DNA of 64,000 nt, from NCBI GenBank assembly GCA_951230915.1, contig OX579641.1, positions 17,648,254 to 17,712,253 on the forward strand, read 5' to 3'. Positions 25,097 to 35,641 of the stretch are shown here, piece after piece. The notes under the pieces are model-generated. The model ran no database searches. It saw nothing but the letters and a program-made list of their open reading frames with translations, and was not told the origin of the DNA. Origin of the DNA: Antitrichia curtipendula. Taxonomy: Eukaryota; Streptophyta; Bryopsida; Hypnales; Leucodontaceae. The position numbers and the translations under genes are program-made. How positions within the stretch are numbered: position 1 is the stretch's first letter; every line of letters starts with the position of its first letter.

Positions 25097-26005
25097 TGCT
25101 CCTCGGAATGATTTTTTTCAAGCCTTCAATCTTGAATGTATTGTCTACTCGTTGTGAGACCTTATTTTTCACAATCTTATTGTGGAGTTTCTATCCTGTA
25201 AATGTGGACTTACAGCTTGTCCAGCTATGGCTTCTTTTGAAGAATGAGATGAATGATTCCTATTCATTTGTTGTGAGTGGGGTTTAGGGTGTTTTAAGCA
25301 AATTGGGTTTGTCACCGAATAGGGAGACGGAATTGAACATTCTTCACAATGTTAATGTTATTGGAATCCTGAAGCTCACAAGGTATGCAAAAAAAATTCC
25401 GATGTCCCATCCTGGTGATTCTATTAATATCTGAGCATACTTGATGATTGAACTCATATCAAAGCTAGTCCTCAGTTGCTGGATTTTCATTTAATTGCTC
25501 CCGATTTTTTCAGTAAATTTTCCTTGCAAGACAAGTGGAATTGGCATATAACACAAGTTGTTTCATATTTTTTGGATCTTTGTAGAATTAGTTATATAAT
25601 TTGGAAGTTGAAATGGCATAGGGCTCTAAAATTGCCCACCTCCTAAAATGTACATTATTTGTACATTTCTGAAGGCTCTGAAAAAGATGCTCAATTTTTC
25701 AGCCAGGTACGAAGGAGTGGGTTCCCACTATGGTATGTCTCAATTAACTGTCGATACTTGACCTAAAAATAAAAGGTTTGATACGTTCACATCTAAAATT
25801 TTCAGTAATTTCAAAACATTTTGTGCTTTTACTAAATAAAAATATAGGTCTTGGTTTCTACTTACTATGGGTATATTTTGCTATGTCATAGATTTTGAAA
25901 TCGTTCATTTCAAACTCCTGTAGATATGGAACAACCAATTCTAGCCATTGAGGCACTCAAGGATTAAAGTCTAGATTCATAGAGACTATCCATTAGAGAA
26001 AATCA
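25097..26005. other. Duplicated non-coding DNA, no gene called
   Basis: Matches 60961-61390 and 62777-63236. Contains a possible degenerate PDR segment at 25319-25385 but no supported frame. At 25547-25548 it is the empty site for the foldback element present in copy 2. Confidence 0.45.
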
Positions 26006-26637
26006 GGGGCCTTCGAAGGGCTGCCAGAAAGTGAACAAACCAAGCTATTAAAAGGTTGGTCTGAGAATTGCAAAAGTAGCTAAAGCGAGTAGTCAAACCA
26101 ACTGACTTTCATGAAAATAGTCATGCCATGACTATTTTCACAAAAAATAAATGTATCCGTAGTTGTTGTGTTTTGTTTTTCTTAAACACTTGTATTCGCA
26201 GTTTTTTAAATACTTGACAATGAGTGAAGATACATATTCTACATGGGTTGTGAACTCTATTTTAAGCCCAATTCCATAAAGACCTCCTCTTCTCATCTTG
26301 TAACTCATAAATCGTCAATGAAGTTAGTTCTTCATACATCCACCCTCTACTTACCCACCCAAAAAATGTAAATGATGATCATTGCATAATTTGGAGACAT
26401 TTTCTTATTTAGGCATAATTTTGTGTTAAATAAAAAGTGTTAAAAACCCAGGGTTAAGGTACATTACAATACCTTAACTTTGATTTTTAGTCCTTTGTTT
26501 TCACATTGAAACCATTGCCGAAATCTAACGACAGAACTTCAAGTGGGGCGCGAATAGGGGAAAAAACTATATGTCAGCAAAAAAAAACTAAATTGTGGGG
26601 TCCTCGGAGGGCTGTGGAGCGGCCCTCCGAAGGCCCC
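26006..26637. mobile_element. 632 bp TIR element, copy 1
   Basis: Termini GGGGCCTTCGAAGGGCTG and the inverse of GGGGCCTTCGGAGGGCCG. The same element is at 63237-63867 at the corresponding point of the duplication, so the insertion predates it. No coding capacity. The superfamily is not determined. Confidence 0.65.
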
Positions 26638-26835
26638 AAATTTTCTTTAATGATTGTTTCCTTGGCAACTGCATGACCTATGACCTCTTTCTAATGGGAC
26701 GTTCAGGTCAAGTGTTGTGCCATATTCTCTAATCCTCTTTCTTGTTTAAAGAACAAATGAATGCTCTTGAATGTTACCACATAAGGTTGTGGAGACTATG
26801 GTTCAAGTTGAAATGTGACCTAAATTTTGAAGCTA

Positions 26836-27271
26836 AGGTAGCCGACCTCTTTCCAATCACTACCTATTTTCGTTAGTTACATTGCTTTGTTTCTGATCAA
26901 TTGTGATTTAGAATGACAGCTCATGTGGTTAGGTGAAAATTCAAGCAACGCAAATGTCGAAGAGGTGTACATTGAAAGCATACAATGATCACAAGATGTA
27001 CATTGGAAGCCACAATTATCACCTACTTTGAAGCATGGTCGATTTTATAATCAGCCTATCGTTGGAATTACAATGCCCTATATAACAAGAATGGGTTGAA
27101 CAAAATATTTTTGAAAAAAATTCATGATTATTTTGTTTTTAAGGGAAAAAAGGGAACAAATTCTGGAACCCTCCTCAAATCTATTTCTCCAAAGGAGTGA
27201 TTTTCCCCTCACCAAATGCATACTGGAAATGTGGTAAATTGCTTAAATGGTCGGAATAAAGTTGGCTACCT
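26836..27271. mobile_element. 436 bp TA-flanked MITE (AGGTAGCCGACCT termini)
   Basis: TIR AGGTAGCCGACCTCTTTCC with a diverged inverse at the right end, and TA on both sides (26834-26835, 27272-27273). A second copy is at 28818-29194. Confidence 0.75.
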
Positions 27272-27684
27272 TATTTGAATTGAAACCTGTTTAAAAAGAG
27301 TTATATTAATGGATTGGAATGGACATGTGTTGCACATATGCTTGCCGAGTTTGCAAAACGAGAGAAATAACTCAAGATGGAATTTTTCATTGAGAGTGAC
27401 ATGGATGTCTATATGAACAATGAGCCTCCAATCACCCCAGTCCATGTCTACTTTATCACAAGAAAATACTTTGAATTATATCAATTGTAAATTGTTTTTC
27501 CAACATTAAGAAAAGGTGATTATTCTTGTCCCTAGTTGGTGTAAAAACTTCTATGATATAAGATAGTTTGCTCTAAAAGTGATCGTGCTCTAAATGCAAC
27601 CCCTATCTAGGAAGGTTTGACATGTTGTTTGAAATATCTAATATTGTCAATGATGAGTTAGGTAGACTTATATAGTCACTTTAA

Positions 27685-28329
27685 CCCCTAAATGTCCAAG
27701 GCCTATTTTGAGCATCTTGAAATTTGCTCTAAATTGAACAAAATGCCAACATTTTGATAAGTTGTATCAATTTTTTTGAATTGTAACCGTACAAATTCAA
27801 ATTAGACATGTTAGAGATCTCATAGGAAAAGAAAATACAACAATATCACATATGGAGTGAAAAATTATAATATTTGACCATGAGGGTGTTAAAATTGCAA
27901 AAGTGATGTGAAGTCTTTCAATCCTCTTTTCACAAGTCAAATCTAAAAAGTTGGTGACCAAAAATATATGAGGTTAAAGGGCCTAATATGTATAACTTCA
28001 TTCAATTTATGGCTTCTTAAAATCTCTTTTACAATTTTTTTGAATGAATTTTGAATGTGATTTTTTCTCCAAGATCTAGTGTATTTGAGGCTCATTTTGG
28101 AGAGCTCTCAACACTAAGAGAAGTCAAGATTGCAATGGGTACCCTTGTACAAAATCTTGAACAGAATAATCACTATAATTTATTTTCAAGATCGGATTTT
28201 TGATGCTAAAACTAAACTTCAAAAAAAACTTTTCAAAAATATAAAATACTAAAATAGCAACTTGGTTAGGTTTTATATAACTTCAAAGTTTTGCAAACAC
28301 CAGATTTGGATGCCTTGGGCATTTAGGGG
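27685..28329. mobile_element. TTAA-flanked element, 645 bp
   Basis: Ends CCCCTAAATGTCCAAGGC and its near-exact inverse (CCCCTAAATGCCCAAGGC), bounded by TTAA at 27681-27684 and 28330-28333. This is the best-preserved termini pair of the family in the window. No coding capacity. Confidence 0.85.
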
Positions 28330-28817
28330 TTAAGAACACACGACCTTATCAACATCTACACTCATCTCTATGTGTAAGCAACAGCAGTGGAAGAAATGAA
28401 GAGCAGCAACTCCACAAAGTACAGTACATCATGAACTCTACAAACCACACTCAATACATTCAACCAACAACAGCTACAATAACAAAACCATCTTGTAATC
28501 TTTAGCTTCAAAATGAACACAAACTTGCCAAAAATGAACATGGTTTAAACATGAAAATCATTGGTCAATTTTAGGTACACATATGATCCACCCTTTGAAA
28601 ACTCATATTTCATTCATTCAACGTCCCCAAATTATGCGCCAAACGGCATTGGAATCTTCTTTCAGTTGAATCCAACAAGATAAACTAAAGAAAAGCAGTC
28701 TTATTCATAGTTAACTTTCAAAATATATTTTTATTGTTCAAATATGTAGTATATGATCTCTTATTTCAATTTAGACTATAGATTTGGAATCGGTCACTTT
28801 GGTCATTTGGGCAATTA

Positions 28818-29194
28818 AGGTAGCCGACCTCATTCCAACTAGGGACCTATTTTCGTTATATAGGTTACTCTCTTTTCAATCAGCAGGAGAAAAACAGTGA
28901 TTAATTATAGCTTAGCTCCCAATGCAATCGTGGCGCATTACGATTGGTTGCACTATTGGTTGATTTTGCAATCAACCTGTGGTTGGAAATGGGAAGATTA
29001 TTGTGATAAGAATAGTTTGAATAAAATCCTCAACTAAAAAATTCACAGTAATTATGTTTTGAAAAATAAAATTGTGAAAAAATATGGAATCCTTCTAAAC
29101 TCTATTTCTGTACATGGCAAAATTTCTCCACTCAAGAAATTTGTGCTCCAAATATGCGAAATTGCTTAAATGGTCAGAATAAGGTCGACTACCT
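28818..29194. mobile_element. 377 bp TA-flanked MITE, second copy
   Basis: Same family and orientation as 26836-27271, TIR AGGTAGCCGACCTCATTCC, TA at 28816-28817 and 29195-29196. Confidence 0.75.
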
Positions 29195-29241
29195 TAGAGG
29201 TCAAAGGGTGGATGCACTATTTCACTGCTCATCGGTTGTTA

Positions 29242-29566
29242 AGGTAACAGGCTCGAGAATAGTTCGGGCATTAAGAACCGCCCGCCTATAAAATGTACAC
29301 AATTTATACATGCTGTTTTTTCATAGCCTTCACTGGTGTACAAACAGTGTACATTTCAGGGTGGACGATTTTGGAGCCCTGTGCCACTTCAACTTCAAAA
29401 TTTCATAACTAATTTTAAAAAGTTCCAAAAAATATGAAACAACTTAAGTTAGATGTCAAATCCACTTCTCTTTCAAGGAAAATTTACTGAAAAATATTTT
29501 GAGAAGTTCTGCCTTCCCAAAATTCAACTTCAGCTCTTAGGTGGGCAATTTCTGGACATGTTACCT
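29242..29566. mobile_element. 325 bp TA-flanked MITE (AGGTAACA termini)
   Basis: Termini AGGTAACAGG and the inverse TGTTACCT, with TA on both sides. Its interior is related, in inverted orientation, to 25480-25690 and 61500-61620 (TGGGCAATTT, AAATTTACTGAAAA). Confidence 0.6.
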
Positions 29567-29952
29567 TAAATGTGCTTTCTTATGTTAATTTGTATTGAAC
29601 TAGTCAATTTTTCTATTTTGGATTATAAATGTATGAAGGATGTAGAATTTTAGAGTTTATTTGGCGAAAGAAGGATACTATTTGTCGTAAGAGTCCTTTA
29701 GATACTCTCTATTTCTTCTAAACAATGTCTTTGAACAACTTCTTCTAACAACGACACATTCCACATATTATGTTGGACAACCAATAGCAACGCTTTAATT
29801 GTCATGATAGTAAATACCTTATTCACCAATTTCTACAAATATGCAAATATTATATGCTATTATTTTCCCTGCTCAAGCATTCATGTCCATCTTCAAAGTG
29901 ACGTATCTAGAATAAAAATTTGTTGAACATGATTTTACAAGGAAAGAGGGAT

Positions 29953-29962
29953 GTCATTTGAA
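29953..29962. repeat. Left target-site duplication of the 12.6 kb MULE
   Basis: GTCATTTGAA directly before the element, repeated exactly at 42574-42583. Ten bases is within the 8-11 bp range typical of Mutator-like elements. Confidence 0.9.
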
Positions 29963-30310
29963 GGGGATTGCTATTTTGCGTGCGTAGAGATGCGAGCATA
30001 GAGCGTAGAGCATAGATTTGCGAGCGTAGAGCAGTAGAAGTTATTTATTTTTTAGAATGCGGGCGATAAAGTAAAAGTTATGGATCATTTTAAATGTGAA
30101 TACTCTTGAAATTAATAATAATGTAGGACCTATGACCGCGGAGTATTCCAAAAGAACACTCCTCTCCAATATATTTTTGCAACCTATGACCGTGGAATAG
30201 GGTGCAGAAATATGGTCGAGAGGAGTTTTATTTTGTCAGTGCATGTACTGTCTAGAAGACGTAAGTCGCAAGTATCAGTCACAAGGTCCTATAACCATGG
30301 TGATAAGGGT
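29963..30310. repeat. Left terminal and subterminal region of the MULE
   Basis: After the conserved tip come short GCGTAGAGCATAGA-like repeats (29984-30035) and three copies of a CCTATRACCRYGG motif: CCTATGACCGCGGAGTA near 30129, CCTATGACCGTGGAATA near 30184 and CCTATAACCATGG near 30290. The motif recurs in the right end, which suggests transposase-binding sites. Confidence 0.65.
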
Positions 30311-30895
30311 TTCGGGTGTGAAAAGATAAGATATCTGTGGTTGTAGATCGAAGCGAGAAGAAGAGTGGAAGGGAAGCCGAGAGGGAATGAGAAGATATTG
30401 TTGAGGGGATTGCAAGAGTTAGGAAATGTACGTGTTGGAGGATGGGCGTGAAGAAGTGCGGAAGAGAGGTTTTAGTGGTGGTAGAGCATTTTCGATGGTG
30501 GTTAAGATGGTTTAGCTTATGTTTAGAGTTTAGAAGGCGTTCGCAAACAATTGAGTGTGCGGAGAGATGGTGGGTTTAGAGTTTAGGGTGCTTCCAGAAC
30601 ACTTGGAAGACAGTGGTCGTCGGCCCCAACAACGAAAATGGATTTACTGATTCAGAAAACCAAGAAGGCTTGGATATGAGACAGACGTTTATAGTTTAGT
30701 GTACACACTCATATCTGGCATTGAGAGGATGAGTGCAAAATAGTCTAAGAACTTCAATAGGATTTGATTATAGAGCAAGCAAAAAACAATAACAGCTGCG
30801 TTTAGAAACTTTGGCTGTGGCCCTTCAAGTCTTACCGCCTTCTGTTTAAAGTATGGGAGAGGATCACATAGCGATAACATGACTATTCATGCTGA

Positions 30896-33800
30896 CTATG
30901 CACCGTAGTGTTTTAGTAGCAGAATCTGTAGAACCTGTTTTATCTCATTCCAACTGAAACTAGGAGCATGCATAAAGATATTTACCTCCGGATCAAACCC
31001 ACCAACAATGACAAAGATATAGTACAGGTGCTTACAGTACGTTCAAGCTCCTCGTTTGCCGAGGCTCTTCTGTGACATGTCTTTGAACGATGGGTAGTCA
31101 CAGCTTGGGAATTGACCAATTGTCAGTAAATACCTAGATACTTTAGAAATACTTCTGGACTCTATTGTAACAATGCAGCCGAGAGCTGGAGGAGGAACCA
31201 TGAGAATACTGCAGATCTCTCCAACAATGGAAAGAGCACAAGCGTAGTTGTTGTGGTGCTTCGTTGTTGGAGCGACAGGGTTCCTCCAAATGTTTTTCCC
31301 GTATCGCTTGGTGGGGTGATCTAAAGGATTTGGAGGAGGAGGATAGTCGCCCAGGTTTGCGGAAATGCCTTCCTGAAACAACTTTTGAGGAGATAGCTTC
31401 ACGCGCTCCATAAGGTTGAATCCGGCATTTTCGAGAGTTAGAATCTTTCCTTGTCAAGTTTGTGCCCATCTTAATAGGCCAGACATCAGGGACAACAGGC
31501 TTAGAAAGTACCCATTTCCGATAAGTTCCATTGACACAACGATTGATGTCATCATTGCAGAAGAAGAACTGCATATTCTCCAATCTGACCTTCTTGTAGT
31601 TGTCCATCATTCCTGTGTAAGTTGGGGCAGTCGTACTTTGATTGTCCTGCACAATCTTTGCTACACATTTCTTTTTGGTCTTGGCCTAGAGAGCAAAGCA
31701 AGCTTTTGCAGATGTCTTTGGGAGTCTTACAATATGCCACTGCCGCTCGTCGCACACAGTCTCCTCGACTGATTTGACATGCTTTGTCGGAGAATGAGTC
31801 ACTGGTGACTGTAGTGGGGGAGTAGTACTTTCTCCTTCACTAAGTTCGCGATCTGATGGTGTGTCCTCGGTAGTGAGATTAACAATCACTGGATTGAGCC
31901 GTTGTGCCTTGCGCCTAGGGCGAGAGACACTGATCTTATCAGGGCGATGCAAGTCGAATTCTGATCCTGGAGGGAGATCTGCCTTTCGCTTCAATGAAAC
32001 AAAAACTTCCTCTCCTTCTAGATGCGGGTCACGTGTACAGAAGACGTCAGCACCAGGCATATTCGCGAGGGCGGCATGAAGTACCTTCAAATTTCCGGAG
32101 CGTTGAGTAGTGCGTTGGACTATACGAAGACGGAGTTCTTCTTTCCCCGGACCGGTACCTGGCTTTCCACCTTTCAGGAATTGGTAGTAGGCAACAACCT
32201 GCATGAATGCTCTGACCATGTCATTGACGGAAGCAACATACAGATCATTTCCCCTTTTGTCTGACTGTTGCAACCATTTGTTGTGGACCGACTCCGCTAA
32301 GTTACATGACGGCATCTCGGCCAATTCGGTTGGTGAAAGGTCCTGCACGGAATTTGGCATGGATGAGTGATGAAACGAGGACGAAGACTAGAGAACATTA
32401 GGTGACTAGGGAGGATGACATGCAAGAATTGGCACGACCAAGGAGTAGTGCCGATATCGGCATTGCAAGTGCAAAGTGGGCAAGAAGACTACTGAACATT
32501 AGGTGACGAGATAGGAAGCGAGGTAGGAACTGCCATTATGAAAGAGTAGTGCCGATATCGGCACTACTCTTGCGAGGTAAGCAAGAAGACTACAGAACAT
32601 GAAGTGAAAAAAGAGGAAGACACGCAAGAACTGCCACTACCAATTAGTAGTGCCGATAGCGGCATTGCAATTCCGGCATGGGCAAAACGAAGCAATAAAA
32701 CCAGGTGAAGATTGTACTTACCAATTCCATGAATCCTCCCCACTAGCGGTATCGAAAATGCCAGAATGCGAGCCATGAATCGAGTTTTGGAAGTCCTTCA
32801 TCAGTGGAAGCTCCAGATGATAACCACCAAGCACGGATCGCCAAGTACCTACTCTGAGCCTCCTCCAATGATACATAGTCTTTGTATTGTTTATAGAGGC
32901 GTCGATGCTGATCCTGCAAGTCTGCTCTGATATTTGCCTTGGTGTGTTTCTCCAGTGATTGGGTCCAGTGGAAAAGGCAAGTCCTCTCCCGATTGACCAT
33001 GGGAATTGCTGGGTCACCAGAACCATATACAACACGTACAGCATTCCAGTTTGCCTGCGCATTGTCTGCCATGAATCCTTTGAAATTTGGATTAGTGACA
33101 CCAAGCCTAGAAGACACAGCATTCAGATTCTTCCAGAACACTTGTTGAGCTGCCACATCTTCAAATTACATATCGCAAACCGCAATAGTCATGATGTGGC
33201 AGTATGTGGAGTCATAGACGTGACAGGCCATTATGGTCCAAGACTTAACCCGTTTGACATGGTCGAACATCATCCACGCGTTTTCCAAGTCCCCTCTGGG
33301 TTGCATACGCCTCACTAAGTCGACCCCACTTCCGCCATTTTGAAGATGAAGACCTTGTCAGAGTCCGCTCCTTGTCCCGGAAACCTGTTCTCCTGGATGA
33401 AGGCCCAGTTGCTGGACCCTCTTAGTTTGGTGATGCTATCTAGGACTCCAAAACGACGGAGATATTGGAAAGTGGTTACCTCATTTCGAATACTTGGAGA
33501 TGACATTTGCTTGAATTTGTCCAAGACTGGGAGTAGTTCATCAATTGCTAGAGTCTTCTGAGGCACACCTTCCGGACATAGAAGTAATTTGCCAAGGTAC
33601 TCCTTAGTCGCCTCCAGGATAATGGCCGAGTTTGTCGCAGATGGAGCCCTTTCTACATGTTCTCCAATAAGACTACGGAATTTGGCAGCAGATTCTCGAC
33701 AATTGCCTTGTTTCACGGGATGTGCATGGAATCCAAGATGGATACAGGCACAGGTCATGTGGCTTGGGCCGTAAACGTAATATATTTTGTAAGACAACTA

Positions 33801-34818
33801 TCTAAGCAAGTAGGCCTTGCAAGGCAGAGGGCACAGACGACTGTCGAATTAGATGGGGGTTCACATCCGGGAATGAAGGCAGAAGAGGCAAGACCTTCCC
33901 ACTCAATTTTGTTTGACGGAGACAAACGGTTCGGCCGACTTCCATATTCGCAATCAGTATTCTCGCAACATAAATGTCCCAAGCAATTGGACAATCTGAA
34001 TGAAAGTCCAGATGCTGATTGGATATGCGTAGTAGCCATTCGAGTCCAAGCGTGTCCATCATCCTTCTTATCCATGCTATGCAGCTGCCCTGCCTTCGTG
34101 GATAGCGGATACTTCCCAATTGGAGGGAGATCGAAGATCATATCATCATTAAAATCTGGGGGAAGACAATCTACCTTCTCTATCGGAATAGAATTGTAAT
34201 CCAACTTGCTAAGGATTGACCTGGCACCCTTGTTGGTATACAACTGGCGTAGGCAATGGACAATACTCTCAGCTGGGGGCAAGGGAGGCTTTGAAGTGGA
34301 TGGACCTGAACAATGGGAGGGACCTAACTCAATAACAGAATGTGCCCGCACAACCGGCGGTTCTGCAAGGTTGGGAGCAGTGAATTCAGGCGTGGAAAGG
34401 ATGCATTCACTATCAGAATCATCACTGAGAACAAGAACTGGACCATCAAAATGCTCTAGTTTAATGTTCCGAAGCATCGGGGCGATTATTGTTGTTGCTG
34501 AAGAACGTCTAGGAGTACAATCGACCATTTTTCCTTTCATTCCATAAACGCGATAGTTTTCGGGTGGCAAAGACCAGACCTCACCGCCCATAGAGTCACT
34601 TGGCATTTGCGCTACTATGTGAGAGACCTGCCTAGAGACTGGGTTAATGACGTCCAAATCCAAATGCAAAGTACCTTCCAAAATTTGAAACCGCGACGCG
34701 AGACGAGAACCAATAACTCAGAGAAGCCATCCTCCCCCACATAGAACGAAATAGGCACTCCTGGTCCATCTCCTCGAATTACAACCGCATTCGAGATGGA
34801 TTCCTCCAAGGAAGACAT
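30896..34818 (-). pseudogene. Mutator-type DDE transposase, decayed
   Basis: Runs from ATG 34818 down to 30896 with one intron (32721-32343). Domain order: an acidic/Ser-rich N-terminal part; a GCM/WRKY-like zinc finger near 34020-33800 (SNCLGHLCCENTDC, later CALCLARPTC); a MULE-type DDE core with candidate acidic residues in HVYDSTY (about 33218), FMADNAQANW (about 33075) and NLAESVHNKW (about 32305); and a C-terminal SWIM finger (CDYPSF near 31095, YCKHLYY near 31030). Breaks: frameshifts near 34680, 33790, 33345 and 31445; in-frame TAA 33168-33166, TAG 32745-32743, TAG 31688-31686 and TGA 31045-31043. It cannot make an intact protein, but the original frame is easy to follow. Paired divergently with the methyltransferase-like gene. 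Confidence 0.8.
32343..32721 (-). repeat. Transposase intron made of three ~100 bp tandem units with a palindrome
   Basis: Splice borders are GTAAGT (minus strand at 32721) and GTGCAG at 32343. The intron holds three diverged units (GAAGACTACAGAACAT..., then GAACTGCCA...), each with the palindrome AGTGCCGATATCGGCACT or a variant at about 32447, 32547 and 32648. The middle copy extends to a 28 bp perfect palindrome (32543-32570). The same palindrome is found in introns of the neighbouring plus-strand gene. Confidence 0.75.
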
Positions 34819-35641
34819 GACAACCCTAACCCTTGAGGAGATCCTACAACAAGCATGCAAGGTAAGCGCAAAACCAGGACCACATAAAATCTAGCTACTC
34901 TATGCATAGAAAAAATAAGGTAGAGTCTGAGGAATACGTGAATAAAGTGTAACCATTTCAGAACTAAAGCCATTGCTACCATGTAGTAGTTCATTACGGC
35001 AACATCATACCAAAACAAACTTCGTCGTACCAAACTTCGTTGTTTTTCCAATTAGTATCCGTTCCCAGCTACAATGAACTGTATCGGAGCCGTGCATTGT
35101 CAGGGATGATATGCAGATGTTCGACAAATTCTAATGAATGAAATAGATTGATTATTTAGAATATGTGAGGTCGGAATAGCCGAACCCTCCTTAATTATTT
35201 ATGCTCAACTAGTTATTAGGAGCCAAAGGGTTCGTAAGTAGAATTTTCTGCAATTTGATGAAATGTATTTGGAATACCGTCAACAAAAGTGTTAGTGTAC
35301 TCAATTCCAAAAATTGGAAGAGGGACAAACTCCGCAGAATGGAAACTTATTCCATGACATAGAGCGCCATGATGAACAAGTTATGACGGTGCAACGGGTT
35401 AGAATGGACTGACCTGTCAATTGTCATCATCGGCCCGCTAGAATGGAATGACGCCATGAATGTGACTCACTTGAGCTTTAAACCTGTAATCATTGGTGCT
35501 TGTTGGTATGCTACGTAATATAGTCTTTATTGTTCAAGCACTTGGAATAATATGTAAGTAGCTGTGATAAAACATAAATAGGACTAGGGTAATTAGTATT
35601 GTGGGGAGTGGAAGTGACATTGAATTCCTGAACCCTTCAGA
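34819..35641. promoter_or_regulatory. Divergent intergenic region between the two MULE genes
   Basis: About 820 bp separates the two proposed start codons (34818 minus, 35642 plus). It is AT-rich with no supported frame. By position it should hold both promoters; no specific core element can be assigned. Confidence 0.4.

Larger units (their letters stand above)
10245..26761. repeat. Segmental duplication, copy 1
   Basis: Collinear with 52816-64000 in direct orientation. Matching blocks: 10245-10497 with 52820-53075; 15510-15640 and 15995-16060 with the start of 53072-53190; 16060-19440 with 53690-56895; 20060-20650 with 57155-57745; 21810-22172 with 57748-58113; 22173-22310 and 22718-22867 with 59932-60235; 23444-23602 and 24523-25548 with 60237-61400; 25548-26761 with 62777-64000. 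The blocks are separated by transposon insertions private to one copy. Gene regions of the two copies differ by only a few percent by eye. Confidence 0.9.

Noticed and set aside
32440..32680. Regular palindromes resembling a CRISPR array
   Set aside because: Only three diverged units with non-unique spacers, in an intron of a eukaryotic transposase gene, and related palindromes occur in the neighbouring gene.
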